A stretch of DNA of 64,000 bases, from contig JANQPV010000052.1 of NCBI GenBank assembly GCA_028285305.1, positions 36,324 to 100,323 of the forward strand, in the 5' to 3' direction. Below the pieces are notes generated by a model. It made no database searches. It was not told where the DNA came from and was given only the letters and a program-made list of their open reading frames with translations. Position numbers and translations under genes: made by a program. Below are positions 1 to 7,687 of this stretch, in pieces; positions within the stretch are counted from its first letter, which is position 1; every line of letters starts with the position of its first letter. The DNA is from Alphaproteobacteria bacterium. Lineage in GTDB: Bacteria; Pseudomonadota; Alphaproteobacteria; SMXP01.

Positions 1-1
1 A

Positions 2-1309
2 TACATCTGTGGGAATCCGCCGTACTTAGGCAGCCAATGGCGTGACGAAGACCAGCAGGCCGACATGAGGCACATCTTCTCACCACTAACGAAAACGTAT
101 CGTGATCTCGACTATGTTGCCTGTTGGTTTATGAAAGCCGCTCAGTACTGTGAAATCGTGAATGCAAAAGCAGCTTTCGTGGCTACCAAGTCGATCTGCC
201 AAGGTATCCAGGTCGCTATGCTTTGGCCGCTCGTGTTTTGCTGTGGGATGCAGATTTTCTTTGCTCACAGGCCGTTCCATTGGCGGAACCTTGCAAAAGC
301 AAATGCAGGGGTAACGTGCATTATCGTGGGTATTTCAAAGGAGATTAGCGCGGAAAAACGCCTATTTGAGTTGGACGCTGAGATGCGGGTCAGAAACATT
401 GGTCCCTATCTTCTTTCGATGCCAAATATCATTGTCCGTAAATCATCAGCGGCACAAAACGGGTTGCCAGAAATGGACTACGGCAACAAGCCGTCCGATG
501 GCGGTCATCTGATAATGTCAAAGGCGGAAGTCCAAGAACTTCTAGATGAAGTTCCAGAAGCGCGACGCTTCATTCGGAAGTATATCGGAGCACAAGAGTT
601 TACTCGCTCGACGTACCGCTATTGCCTTTGGATAGATGATGAATTCGCCGGAGCGGCTGCAGATATCGAGCCAATCAAAAACCGGCTGGAAGCCGTTGCC
701 ACAGTTAGGTCGAAAAGCAAAGGCTTGCAGTCAAAGACCAACGCGGCAACGCCTCATCGCTTCGTCTACGCCCCACACAGCGAAGGTTGCGCTCTAATTG
801 TCCCGTCAATCACCTCCTCGAACAGGGAATTCCTTCCCTGCGGAATTGTACGTGACGATACGGTAGCTTCGAACAAGTGTGCTGTTGTCTACAATGCTGA
901 AGTCTGGCTGTTGGCAATCGTGGCAAGCTCGCTACATATCCAATGGATTGCTAATGTTTGTGTTCGAATGAGGAATGATTTCTCATACTCAAACACACTC
1001 GGTTGGAATACCTTCCCTGTCCCCAAACTCACCGAGAAAAACAAGGACGACCTGACCCGTTGCGCCGAGGACATCCTTCTGGCGCGCGAGGCGCATTTTC
1101 CGGCCACCATCGCCGATCTCTACGACCCGAAAAAAATGCCCGAAGACCTACGCGCCGCCCATGACCGCAACGACGAGGTGCTGGAGCGCATCTATATCGG
1201 CCGCCGCTTCAGGAACGATACCGAGCGGCTGGAGAAGCTGTTTGAGCTGTATACCAAGATGAGTTCTGGAGATGGCGCGGTTGCGAGAAGAAAGGCAGGG
1301 GCGCGATGA
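2..1309 (+). CDS. MmeI-like DNA methyltransferase, C-terminal part (gene enters from left edge)
   Basis: The reading frame is open from base 2, so the ATG at 65 is internal and the true start lies outside the window. The first codons give YICGNPPYLG, the NPPY motif IV of an N6-adenine methyltransferase, at bases 14-25. The rest reads as the target-recognition and C-terminal part of the MmeI/type IIG family (for example GNKPSDGGHLIMS, then FIRKYIGAQEF and NTFPVPKL). The product would methylate adenine in a specific DNA site; any N-terminal nuclease domain is out of view. Its stop overlaps the helicase start by 4 bp (ATGA), so the two are translationally coupled, and with the GIY-YIG gene they form a restriction-type defence operon. 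Family assignment is by eye and fairly firm. Confidence 0.85.
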   Translation, partial: YICGNPPYLGSQWRDEDQQADMRHIFSPLTKTYRDLDYVACWFMKAAQYCEIVNAKAAFVATKSICQGIQVAMLWPLVFCCGMQIFFAHRPFHWRNLAKANAGVTCIIVGISKEISAEKRLFELDAEMRVRNIGPYLLSMPNIIVRKSSAAQNGLPEMDYGNKPSDGGHLIMSKAEVQELLDEVPEARRFIRKYIGAQEFTRSTYRYCLWIDDEFAGAAADIEPIKNRLEAVATVRSKSKGLQSKTNAATPHRFVYAPHSEGCALIVPSITSSNREFLPCGIVRDDTVASNKCAVVYNAEVWLLAIVASSLHIQWIANVCVRMRNDFSYSNTLGWNTFPVPKLTEKNKDDLTRCAEDILLAREAHFPATIADLYDPKKMPEDLRAAHDRNDEVLERIYIGRRFRNDTERLEKLFELYTKMSSGDGAVARRKAGAR

Positions 1310-3363
1310 CAAAGGAAACGCAACGATCCGTCCCGTCGATTTCTGTCTCCTATGCGCAAACCGGGAGCTCTACCAAATCAAACGAGCTGGGCATGCGCCC
1401 GATGCAGGAGCGCGCTTACGAGAAGCGTGGCGAGCAGTACCTGCTGATCAAATCGCCGCCGGCTTCGGGCAAAAGTCGTGCGCTGATGTTTATTGCGCTC
1501 GACAAGCTGCAAAATCAGGGGATCAGGCAGGCGATCATCGTGGTGCCTGAGAAGGCTATCGGGGCGAGCTTCTACGATGTGCCCTTGAGCCAGTTCGGCT
1601 TCTGGGCCGACTGGACGGTCGAGCCGAAATGGAATCTCTGCAATGCGCCGGGGTCGGACAACGGCGGCAAGGTCAAGTCGGTCGGTACGTTCCTCGAAAG
1701 CGATGACAAGGTGGTTGTGTGCACCCACGCGACCTTTCGTTTTGCCGTGGATGAATACGGTGTCGAAGCCTTCGATAACCGGCTAGTTGCCGTGGATGAA
1801 TTTCATCACGTTTCGGCCAATCCGGATAACAGGCTTGGACAGCACCTCGGCGAGTTCATAGCGCGCGACAGGGTTCATATCGTTGCTATGACAGGCTCCT
1901 ATTTCCGGGGCGATGCCGAGCCTGTGCTCATGCCGCATGACGAGGCGAAGTTCGATACCGTCACTTATACCTACTACGAGCAGCTCAACGGCTACAAATA
2001 TCTCAAGATGCTGGACATCGGTTACTTCTTCTACAGTGGCACTTACTCCGACGACATTCTGGAGGTTCTGGACCCGGACCAGAAGACGATCATACACATC
2101 CCGAGCGTTCAGTCTCGCGAGAGCACGAAGGACAAGATCAAGGAAGTCGAGCACATCATTGAAGAGCTCGGCGCATGGCAAGGTGCGGACCCGGCTACAG
2201 GTTTCCAGCTTGTCGAAACGTCCGACGGACAGGTTCTGAGGATCGCCGACCTTGTCGATGACGATCCGTCGAAGCGCGACAAGGTGTCGGCCGCACTGAA
2301 GGACCCGGCTCAGAAAGGCAACCGCGATCATGTGGACATCATCATCGCGCTTGGCATGGCCAAGGAAGGATTCGACTGGATTTGGTGCGAGCACGCATTG
2401 ACAGTCGGCTACCGGTCGAGCCTGACCGAAATCGTCCAGATCATTGGACGCGCGACGCGTGATGCCGAGGGCAAGACCCGCGCACGCTTCACCAACCTGA
2501 TCGCCGAGCCAGACGCTTCCGAAGATGCTGTGACCGAGGCGGTCAATGATACGCTGAAAGCGATTGCCGCAAGCCTTCTGATGGAGCAGGTGCTCGCGCC
2601 GCGTTTCAACTTCACGCCCAAGAACCCGAACAGTGGCCCCATCGAAGGCTACGACTACGGTGAAGGCGGATATGACGCCGGAAAGTGCAATGTCGGATTC
2701 AACGAGGAAAGCGGTCAATTCCAGATCGAGATCAAGGGGCTGGCCGAGCCGAAGAGCAAAGAGGCGACTCGTATCTGTCAGGAAGACCTGAATGAGGTCA
2801 TCACGGCCTTCGTTCAGGACAAGACCGCGATTGAGCAGGGTCTGTTCAACGAGGAGCTGGTGCCCGAAGAGCTGACCCAGGTCCGCATGGGCAAGATCAT
2901 CAAGGATAGATATCCCGAACTTGACGACGCGGACCGGGAAGCGGTGCGCCAACACGCGATTGCGGCGTTGAACCTGACACAGAAGGCCAAGGAGATTGCC
3001 GTCGAGGGCGATAATCAGGAGAAGGCGAACACGGCGCTGATCGACGGCGTGCGGAAATATGCGATGGATGTCCGCGAACTCGACATAGACCTGATCGACC
3101 GCATCAATCCATTCGGTGAAGCCTATGCGATCCTTGCCAAGACGATGAGCGAGGAAAGCCTGAAACAGGTAGCAGCGATCATTGCGGGCAAGCGGGTGAA
3201 CCTCACCCTCGAAGAGGCCCGTGAGCTGGCCAGGCGCGCGCTGAAATTCAAGCAGGAACGCGGGCGTGCGCCTTCCATCACGTCCGCTGATGCATGGGAG
3301 AAGCGCATGGCCGAAGGGGTGGCATTCCTGGCCCGCGCGACGGCGGAGGCGAAGAATGGCTGA
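1306..3363 (+). CDS. DEAD/DEAH-box helicase of the restriction-type operon
   Basis: This 685-residue superfamily 2 helicase has a Walker A-like PPASGKSRA near residues 51-59, motif II DEFH at 164-167, a TGS motif III at 196-198 and motif VI QIIGRATRD at 378-386. The remaining 300 residues are mostly helical with no motif I recognise. It is expected to translocate on or unwind DNA with ATP, working with the methyltransferase upstream and the nuclease downstream. It starts at the ATG overlapping the methyltransferase stop and ends 8 bp inside the next gene. A long antisense reading frame across it is a shadow of its GC-rich third positions. Confidence 0.88.
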   Translation: MTKETQRSVPSISVSYAQTGSSTKSNELGMRPMQERAYEKRGEQYLLIKSPPASGKSRALMFIALDKLQNQGIRQAIIVVPEKAIGASFYDVPLSQFGFWADWTVEPKWNLCNAPGSDNGGKVKSVGTFLESDDKVVVCTHATFRFAVDEYGVEAFDNRLVAVDEFHHVSANPDNRLGQHLGEFIARDRVHIVAMTGSYFRGDAEPVLMPHDEAKFDTVTYTYYEQLNGYKYLKMLDIGYFFYSGTYSDDILEVLDPDQKTIIHIPSVQSRESTKDKIKEVEHIIEELGAWQGADPATGFQLVETSDGQVLRIADLVDDDPSKRDKVSAALKDPAQKGNRDHVDIIIALGMAKEGFDWIWCEHALTVGYRSSLTEIVQIIGRATRDAEGKTRARFTNLIAEPDASEDAVTEAVNDTLKAIAASLLMEQVLAPRFNFTPKNPNSGPIEGYDYGEGGYDAGKCNVGFNEESGQFQIEIKGLAEPKSKEATRICQEDLNEVITAFVQDKTAIEQGLFNEELVPEELTQVRMGKIIKDRYPELDDADREAVRQHAIAALNLTQKAKEIAVEGDNQEKANTALIDGVRKYAMDVRELDIDLIDRINPFGEAYAILAKTMSEESLKQVAAIIAGKRVNLTLEEARELARRALKFKQERGRAPSITSADAWEKRMAEGVAFLARATAEAKNG

Positions 3364-4537
3364 GCTGTCCGACGAAGAACTGCTGGAAGCGCTTGGCGTC
3401 GCGGTCGAGCCGGAGAAGAAGGCGAAGCGCACGCCAAGGGAAGAACGCATCATTGCCGGGTTCGAGGATGTGCAGCGCTTCGTGGAAGAGCATGGTCACG
3501 CCCCGCACCACGGCGAGGATCGCGATATCTTCGAGCGCATATATGCCGTGCGTCTCGACCGCTTGCGGGGTTTGACGGAATGCCGGAACTTGCTCCAACC
3601 CCTCGACCATCAGGGGCTTCTGGAAGCCGGCGAGGCACCTGCGCCGCCGGATGCCGAGGACATCGACGATGAGGCCCTTCTGGCGGAACTCGGCGTTGAA
3701 GCCGAAACCGCCGACATCACAGAACTGAAGCACGTTCGCTCGACCGCCGAGAAGCGAGCCGCCGAGGAAATCGCCAATCGCACCGCTTGTGAAGACTTTG
3801 ATCAGTTCAAGCCGCTCTTTGACCAAGTGAGACAGGAGCTCAAGTCCGGCGATCGTCAGACGCGCCGTTTCCAGACGATGGCGGAGATCAAAAAATGCGA
3901 ATTCTTCATTGTCGGTGGGCAGATCGCCTACGTCGCGGAGGTAGGCGAAGAGTTCGTCACGCAGTATGAGCGGCGCGATAGTCGATTGCGCGTCATCTAC
4001 GACAACGGCACCGAGAGCGATGTGTTGCTGCGTTCTCTACAGCGTGCGCTTCACCGCGACGAGGCCGGACGGCGTATCACCGAGCCCGCCGCAGGACCGC
4101 TGTTCTCCGGCCAAACCGAAGATGACGATCTGGCGAGCGGAACGGTTTATGTCCTGCGGAGTAAATCCGATCATCCCGTCGTGGCTGAGAACCGTGATGT
4201 CCTGCACAAGATCGGCGTCACCGGTGGCAGCGTCGAAAAGCGGATAGCCAACGCTTCAAAGGACCCGACCTTCTTGCTGGCCGATGTCGAGATCGTCGCG
4301 ACATACGAGCTGTACAACATCAACCGCTCACGGTTCGAAAACATCATTCACAGGGTCTTCGAACCCGCAAAGCTTGATATCGAGATCAAGGACCGTTTCG
4401 GCAACCCCGTCATCCCGCGCGAATGGTTCCTCGTGCCGCTCTTTGTCGTCGATGAAGTCATCGACAAGATCAAGGACGGCACGATTTCGAATTTTGTCTA
4501 TAACCCGAACTCCGCTAGTCTGAAACAGGCAAAGTAA
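3356..4537 (+). CDS. GIY-YIG (T5orf172/MUG113-type) nuclease family protein
   Basis: I start this at ATG 3356 (MAELSDEELLEALG), which overlaps the helicase by 8 bp; the open frame runs 30 codons further upstream but those are arginine-rich out-of-frame helicase sequence. The 393-residue product has an acidic helical N-terminal half with repeated DDE-LL-LGV stretches (near residues 2-12 and 104-113). Its C-terminal half holds TVYVLRS, then HKIGVTGGSVEKRI and a later glutamate in FENIIHR, the pattern of the T5orf172/MUG113 branch of GIY-YIG nucleases. It probably supplies the DNA-cutting activity of the methyltransferase-helicase operon. Confidence 0.82.
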   Translation: MAELSDEELLEALGVAVEPEKKAKRTPREERIIAGFEDVQRFVEEHGHAPHHGEDRDIFERIYAVRLDRLRGLTECRNLLQPLDHQGLLEAGEAPAPPDAEDIDDEALLAELGVEAETADITELKHVRSTAEKRAAEEIANRTACEDFDQFKPLFDQVRQELKSGDRQTRRFQTMAEIKKCEFFIVGGQIAYVAEVGEEFVTQYERRDSRLRVIYDNGTESDVLLRSLQRALHRDEAGRRITEPAAGPLFSGQTEDDDLASGTVYVLRSKSDHPVVAENRDVLHKIGVTGGSVEKRIANASKDPTFLLADVEIVATYELYNINRSRFENIIHRVFEPAKLDIEIKDRFGNPVIPREWFLVPLFVVDEVIDKIKDGTISNFVYNPNSASLKQAK

Positions 4538-4688
4538 ACAAAGAAAACGCAAAATGTTAATCTGATAAGAGCTGCAGTTTCATTTGATTTGGCACCATCG
4601 AATGTAACGAAAGGTGCAGTGCCTTACGGGGAAGAAGGCTGCGGCAATACAAAGCAACGCCAAGTTCGCGAATGCTTGGAAGCACAAA

Positions 4689-4878
4689 ATGGCTGAAACC
4701 CAGATTGAATGGACGGACGCTACCTGGAGTCCCGTTGCGGGCTGTTCGATTGTTACCGCAGGCTGCACCCATTGCTATGCGATGGAGATAGCCAGGCGTC
4801 TTGAAGCGATGGGCGTCGAAAAATATGCGGGGCTGACGCGGAAGACCGGCAAGCGGACGGTTTGGAACGGCGTCCCTA
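4689..4878 (+). pseudogene. Truncated DUF5131 (phage Gp37/Gp68 family) gene
   Basis: The frame begins at ATG 4689 with MAETQIEWTDATWSPVAGC and continues with CSIVTAGCTHCYAMEIARR. The C-x6-C-x2-C cluster and WTDATWSP opening are typical of DUF5131 proteins, which resemble radical SAM enzymes and are common on phages and mobile elements. Family members are normally well over 200 residues. Here the homology stops after about 60 residues (RTVWNGV) and the frame runs straight into serine-recombinase 3'-end sequence, then into unrelated codons to a stop at 5225. It is a deletion remnant. Confidence 0.72.
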
Positions 4879-4883
4879 ATCGT

Positions 4884-4966
4884 ACCACTTCTCAAAGCGG
4901 TCAGGATATGCGCGATGAGTATATTGATCGGCTTATTGAGGCTGCCAACTCACGTGAGGCGGCGAA
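4884..4966 (+). repeat. Diverged third copy of the serine-recombinase 3' end
   Basis: This stretch encodes MRDEYIDRLIEAANSREAA in frame with the truncated DUF5131 gene. It matches the last residues of the intact serine recombinase at 55247-56776 (RNKHIDRLIEAANSPEAA) and, as DNA, is a diverged inverted copy of the repeats at 52541-52639 and 55256-55351. It is either a scar of a lost recombinase gene or an old integration site of such an element. Confidence 0.7.
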
Positions 4967-5407
4967 TCTACATGCACAAGTGGGCACAGATGTCGCCGAT
5001 GGCGGATATGAGTTGATCGCAGGTCGTGGCGCCGACGCGCCTCGAACTTTGAGAAGACCTACTCGACGGGGTCCGGGTCCGGGCCGTAGGGTAGCAGATT
5101 TTTCCTTCAAGGCCTCGTCGGTGAGGAGCAGGCGATGCGGTTCCCGGCATATGCACACTTGTTGGTGGCAACGCCACACCCGTCGGCAGATTAGATATCA
5201 GAGAGACTGCATTCCTGGCGCTTAAACGTAATTGAACCTTGCAGACGATGCGCCGCCACAAGCCAAATTGCTATCGCCGCTCCAACGCCAAAAACTGGGC
5301 TGCCGCCCGCGCCGAATGGCCCGACAGCACGTAACCAACAATTACCATTCGAAGACCACCAAACGCAAAACGCTTTATTCGAAGGCACCACCCGCATCAA
5401 GTTAGAG
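4967..5407. other. Gap with no recognisable gene
   Basis: After the recombinase remnant I see only short frames with no family resemblance on either strand and no RNA gene. It is probably decayed mobile-element DNA. Confidence 0.5.
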
Positions 5408-5719
5408 CTAACAGCTCTCTTTTACAACTTGAGGATTGGTCATGAATGATACAAGCTCTAGTTCTCTAGCTGGTAATGGAGAGTTTAGATGCCTCCGCGT
5501 GTAATTGCCCGATTTGGGATGCCGTTCCTGATCTTCTATTGGCCGGTTGACATTCTCCAAGATCGTTAGCTCGGCTGCCTCAATTATAACTGGGGCCCTT
5601 ATACAGATGTAGGAGTCTTTTGGTCTTACTGCAAACCAGTCATTGGGGCTTCCTCCCATCCGCTCTGAAGTTAAGTGTGTATTTCGGGTAGGTATAACTT
5701 TTACATTAACAAATGACAT
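5408..5719 (-). CDS. Small hypothetical protein
   Basis: A frame of 103 codons starts at ATG 5719 with an AAAGGA ribosome-binding site 7 bases upstream; an earlier in-frame start at 5737 lacks one. The product (MSFVNVKVIPTRN...) has no signal peptide, membrane segment or motif I know. Nothing homologous lies next to it, so this may be a chance frame in a degraded region. Confidence 0.28.
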   Translation of the reverse strand: MSFVNVKVIPTRNTHLTSERMGGSPNDWFAVRPKDSYICIRAPVIIEAAELTILENVNRPIEDQERHPKSGNYTRRHLNSPLPARELELVSFMTNPQVVKESC

Positions 5720-5775
5720 AGGGATTGTCCTTTTCAATAGGCGAACGTCATTGAAAAGGCTGACCGAATGTCGAT

Positions 5776-5803
5776 TTGTGAAGCGGAATCAATGTGATAT
5801 ACT
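5776..5803 (+). promoter_or_regulatory. Candidate sigma-70 promoter of a short transcript
   Basis: TTGTGA at 5776-5781 and TATACT at 5798-5803 are separated by 16 bases, close to the consensus -35/-10 arrangement. An intrinsic terminator lies about 70-105 bases downstream with no open reading frame between. Confidence 0.45.
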
Positions 5804-5807
5804 AAAA

Positions 5808-5910
5808 TCGACATCGGGCCGATCTTCGACGATCGCACTTTAAGACGATGTCAATCCCGACTTTGGGAGAGCCCGGCGCAACGGATGGAAGCCGTTGCCC
5901 GGGCTTTTTT
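5808..5910 (+). ncRNA. Candidate small non-coding RNA, about 100 nt
   Basis: The stretch lies between a good promoter match (-10 TATACT ending at 5803) and a strong rho-independent terminator at 5870-5910. No plausible reading frame with a ribosome-binding site fits inside. A short hairpin CGATC-TTCGAC-GATCG precedes the terminator stem. I do not recognise the RNA family (it is not SRP RNA or tmRNA). The boundaries are inferred from the promoter and terminator. Confidence 0.4.
5870..5910 (+). terminator. Rho-independent terminator
   Basis: AGCCCGG-cg-CAACGG pairs with CCGTTG-c-CCGGGCT around a 7-base loop and is followed by six T residues. This is a textbook intrinsic terminator for rightward transcription. 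Confidence 0.8.
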
Positions 5911-6142
5911 ACTCCCGCCAGGATTTTCACCGCACCATACTTTGGTCTCAGCGTCCGTAACGTATCAGCAAGCCTAACTATTGGCAAGCCTATTGGCAAG
6001 CTCTATCAATTTTATGGACAATTCTTATTGACACCTTTTCATGGAGGCTCTAGTCAAGAGTCCTAGAGGATGGTTCTGTCAGGACAGCGCAAGTGTCGTC
6101 TTCTAACTGAACTCAGAATCCAAAAAAGAGAATAAGTCACAG

Positions 6143-7036
6143 ATGAAGCTACTGGATGCCGTTATTGTCGAGTTGCTCGAAAAAATAAGAGAGCGCGTAG
6201 ATTCCGACTTGAGTTGGAAAGAGCTCGCGCTAAAGACAGATATTGATGCTAGTACTCTTTCTCGAATTCGTGCCGGAGTCAGGTCCGCCACATTTGACAA
6301 TGTCGGTCAAATTATCAAAGCAGCTAATAATAACCGCCTTGGCGACGTTCAGCCCAAGGACGTTTGGAATCTATTTTCCCAAGTTTTGGCAACCCAAGCA
6401 GAAAAAAGAAAAGCAACTGACAGCTTTGTGGCACAGGGAATCGATTATCTTGAAGCCGTTACAAACCTAATTCCGACTTTGTCCGAGGGCGACACATATG
6501 CTCTGATTACTATGGAGCCACCCTGGGAGATGACTGTTCCGGACTTTGAAGGCAGCGTAGTCGACGCATTAGACAGCAACGCGAGATTTGTCTATGTCGT
6601 TCCAGCGGCCAACATCGGTTCGGACGATGAACGGCCCATAGGTTTCGAAGCGCATTCTGTTGATGTTGATGGCGTTGCTTTGGATCAACGCCTAGCCCAT
6701 TGGCGAGAGTCTCTTTTTCAGAGAAACCCGTCACTTGGAAAGTCAGAAACGAACAGCAATCTAAAGATAATAGCTGTCGATCGTTCAGACTTTATGTTCC
6801 TTTTTGCTCCTTCAATAAAATACGTGCATCTAGTTCGCAACAAAGGCAATCATGGTTACGAAGACCAGTTCAAAAATACCGTATCTATTGAAAGCAATCT
6901 GGTGAATAGTTTTGCGGAGATCTCTGCGGTTCAGTCAGCGTCAGACAATTTATCAGATCGCACCTTTGCTGAACTAAACACCAGGACAATACGCCTCATT
7001 CATCGGTGGTTAGCCGAACTTGAGGCACAAGAATAG
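6143..7036 (+). CDS. HTH regulator with unknown C-terminal domain, first gene of queuosine-salvage operon
   Basis: This 297-residue protein starts with an HTH_XRE-like fold around residues 24-50 (LSWKELALKTDIDASTLSR...RAGVRSATFDNV). The remaining 220 residues form a mixed alpha/beta domain with no recognised motif and may sense a ligand. It is 9 bases upstream of the queuosine-precursor transporter gene in the same direction, which suggests that it controls the salvage operon. That role is inferred from context only. Confidence 0.65.
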   Translation: MKLLDAVIVELLEKIRERVDSDLSWKELALKTDIDASTLSRIRAGVRSATFDNVGQIIKAANNNRLGDVQPKDVWNLFSQVLATQAEKRKATDSFVAQGIDYLEAVTNLIPTLSEGDTYALITMEPPWEMTVPDFEGSVVDALDSNARFVYVVPAANIGSDDERPIGFEAHSVDVDGVALDQRLAHWRESLFQRNPSLGKSETNSNLKIIAVDRSDFMFLFAPSIKYVHLVRNKGNHGYEDQFKNTVSIESNLVNSFAEISAVQSASDNLSDRTFAELNTRTIRLIHRWLAELEAQE

Positions 7037-7045
7037 GGTGAGAGA

Positions 7046-7687
7046 GTGAAAAATATGGGTACGATAGGTCCACGGGTTTTTGTGCTAAGCTGCTTGTTTA
7101 TTGCGTCGCTTAGTGTTTTGAACATAGTTTCTTCAAAGATCGTGGCTCTTGGCGGCCTCACATTTTCTGTTGGCTCCTACCTATACGCCGTAACCTTTCC
7201 AATTACAGATGCTATTTCAGAGGTGAAGGGTAAGGCTTTCGCGCGTCGTCTTGTACTCTATGGATTTGCTGTGAACATATTTGTGATTGGTGTGGTGGCG
7301 TTTTCCGCCTGGCACCCACCAGCACCTTTTTGGGGCGAACAGAATAAAGCGTTTCAAGCAACTCTTTATGCAGCGCCACGTATTATGGTCGCCTCAATGA
7401 TAGCCTATTTAGTTGCCCAGTTTCATGACATTTGGGCATTCCATTTTTGGAAAGCTGTCACTAAAGGTAAGTTTCTCTGGCTGCGAAATAATTTGTCCAC
7501 TTTCACGTCGCAAATTGTGGATACGTCAATTTTTACTGTTCTTGCCTTTGCGGGAACAATGCCGATTTCTGGGTTAGTTTCGGTCGCTATGGGTGGTGTC
7601 ATAGTCAAGATTGTATTGGCGCTTATTGATACACCTGTAGTTTATGCAACCGTTGCCTGGCTTCGCTCCGAGCACAAGCAGATTTGA
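7046..7687 (+). CDS. Queuosine-precursor transporter (VUT/YhhQ family)
   Basis: This 213-residue integral membrane protein has about six hydrophobic segments and the family's typical sequence: LNIVSSKIV in the first helix, FPITDAISEVKGKAFARRLV after the third and QIVDTSIFTVLAF later. YhhQ-type VUT proteins import queuine or preQ bases across the inner membrane. The GTG at 7046 is taken as start; ATG 7055 is a reasonable alternative, since both follow a purine-rich stretch. The next gene starts in a TTGA overlap with this stop. Confidence 0.88.
   Translation: MKNMGTIGPRVFVLSCLFIASLSVLNIVSSKIVALGGLTFSVGSYLYAVTFPITDAISEVKGKAFARRLVLYGFAVNIFVIGVVAFSAWHPPAPFWGEQNKAFQATLYAAPRIMVASMIAYLVAQFHDIWAFHFWKAVTKGKFLWLRNNLSTFTSQIVDTSIFTVLAFAGTMPISGLVSVAMGGVIVKIVLALIDTPVVYATVAWLRSEHKQI

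Noticed and set aside
1783..3453. 556-codon open frame on the minus strand
   Set aside because: It lies exactly antisense to the helicase gene, has low-complexity arginine/leucine-rich sequence without motifs, and reflects GC-rich third positions.
6028..6056. Promoter TTGACA-17-TAGTCA before the queuosine operon
   Set aside because: The -35 is perfect but the -10 matches only two bases, so it is not counted as a feature.
5848..6066. 72-codon frame over the terminator
   Set aside because: It reads through the intrinsic terminator stem and T-run, with no ribosome-binding site or family resemblance.
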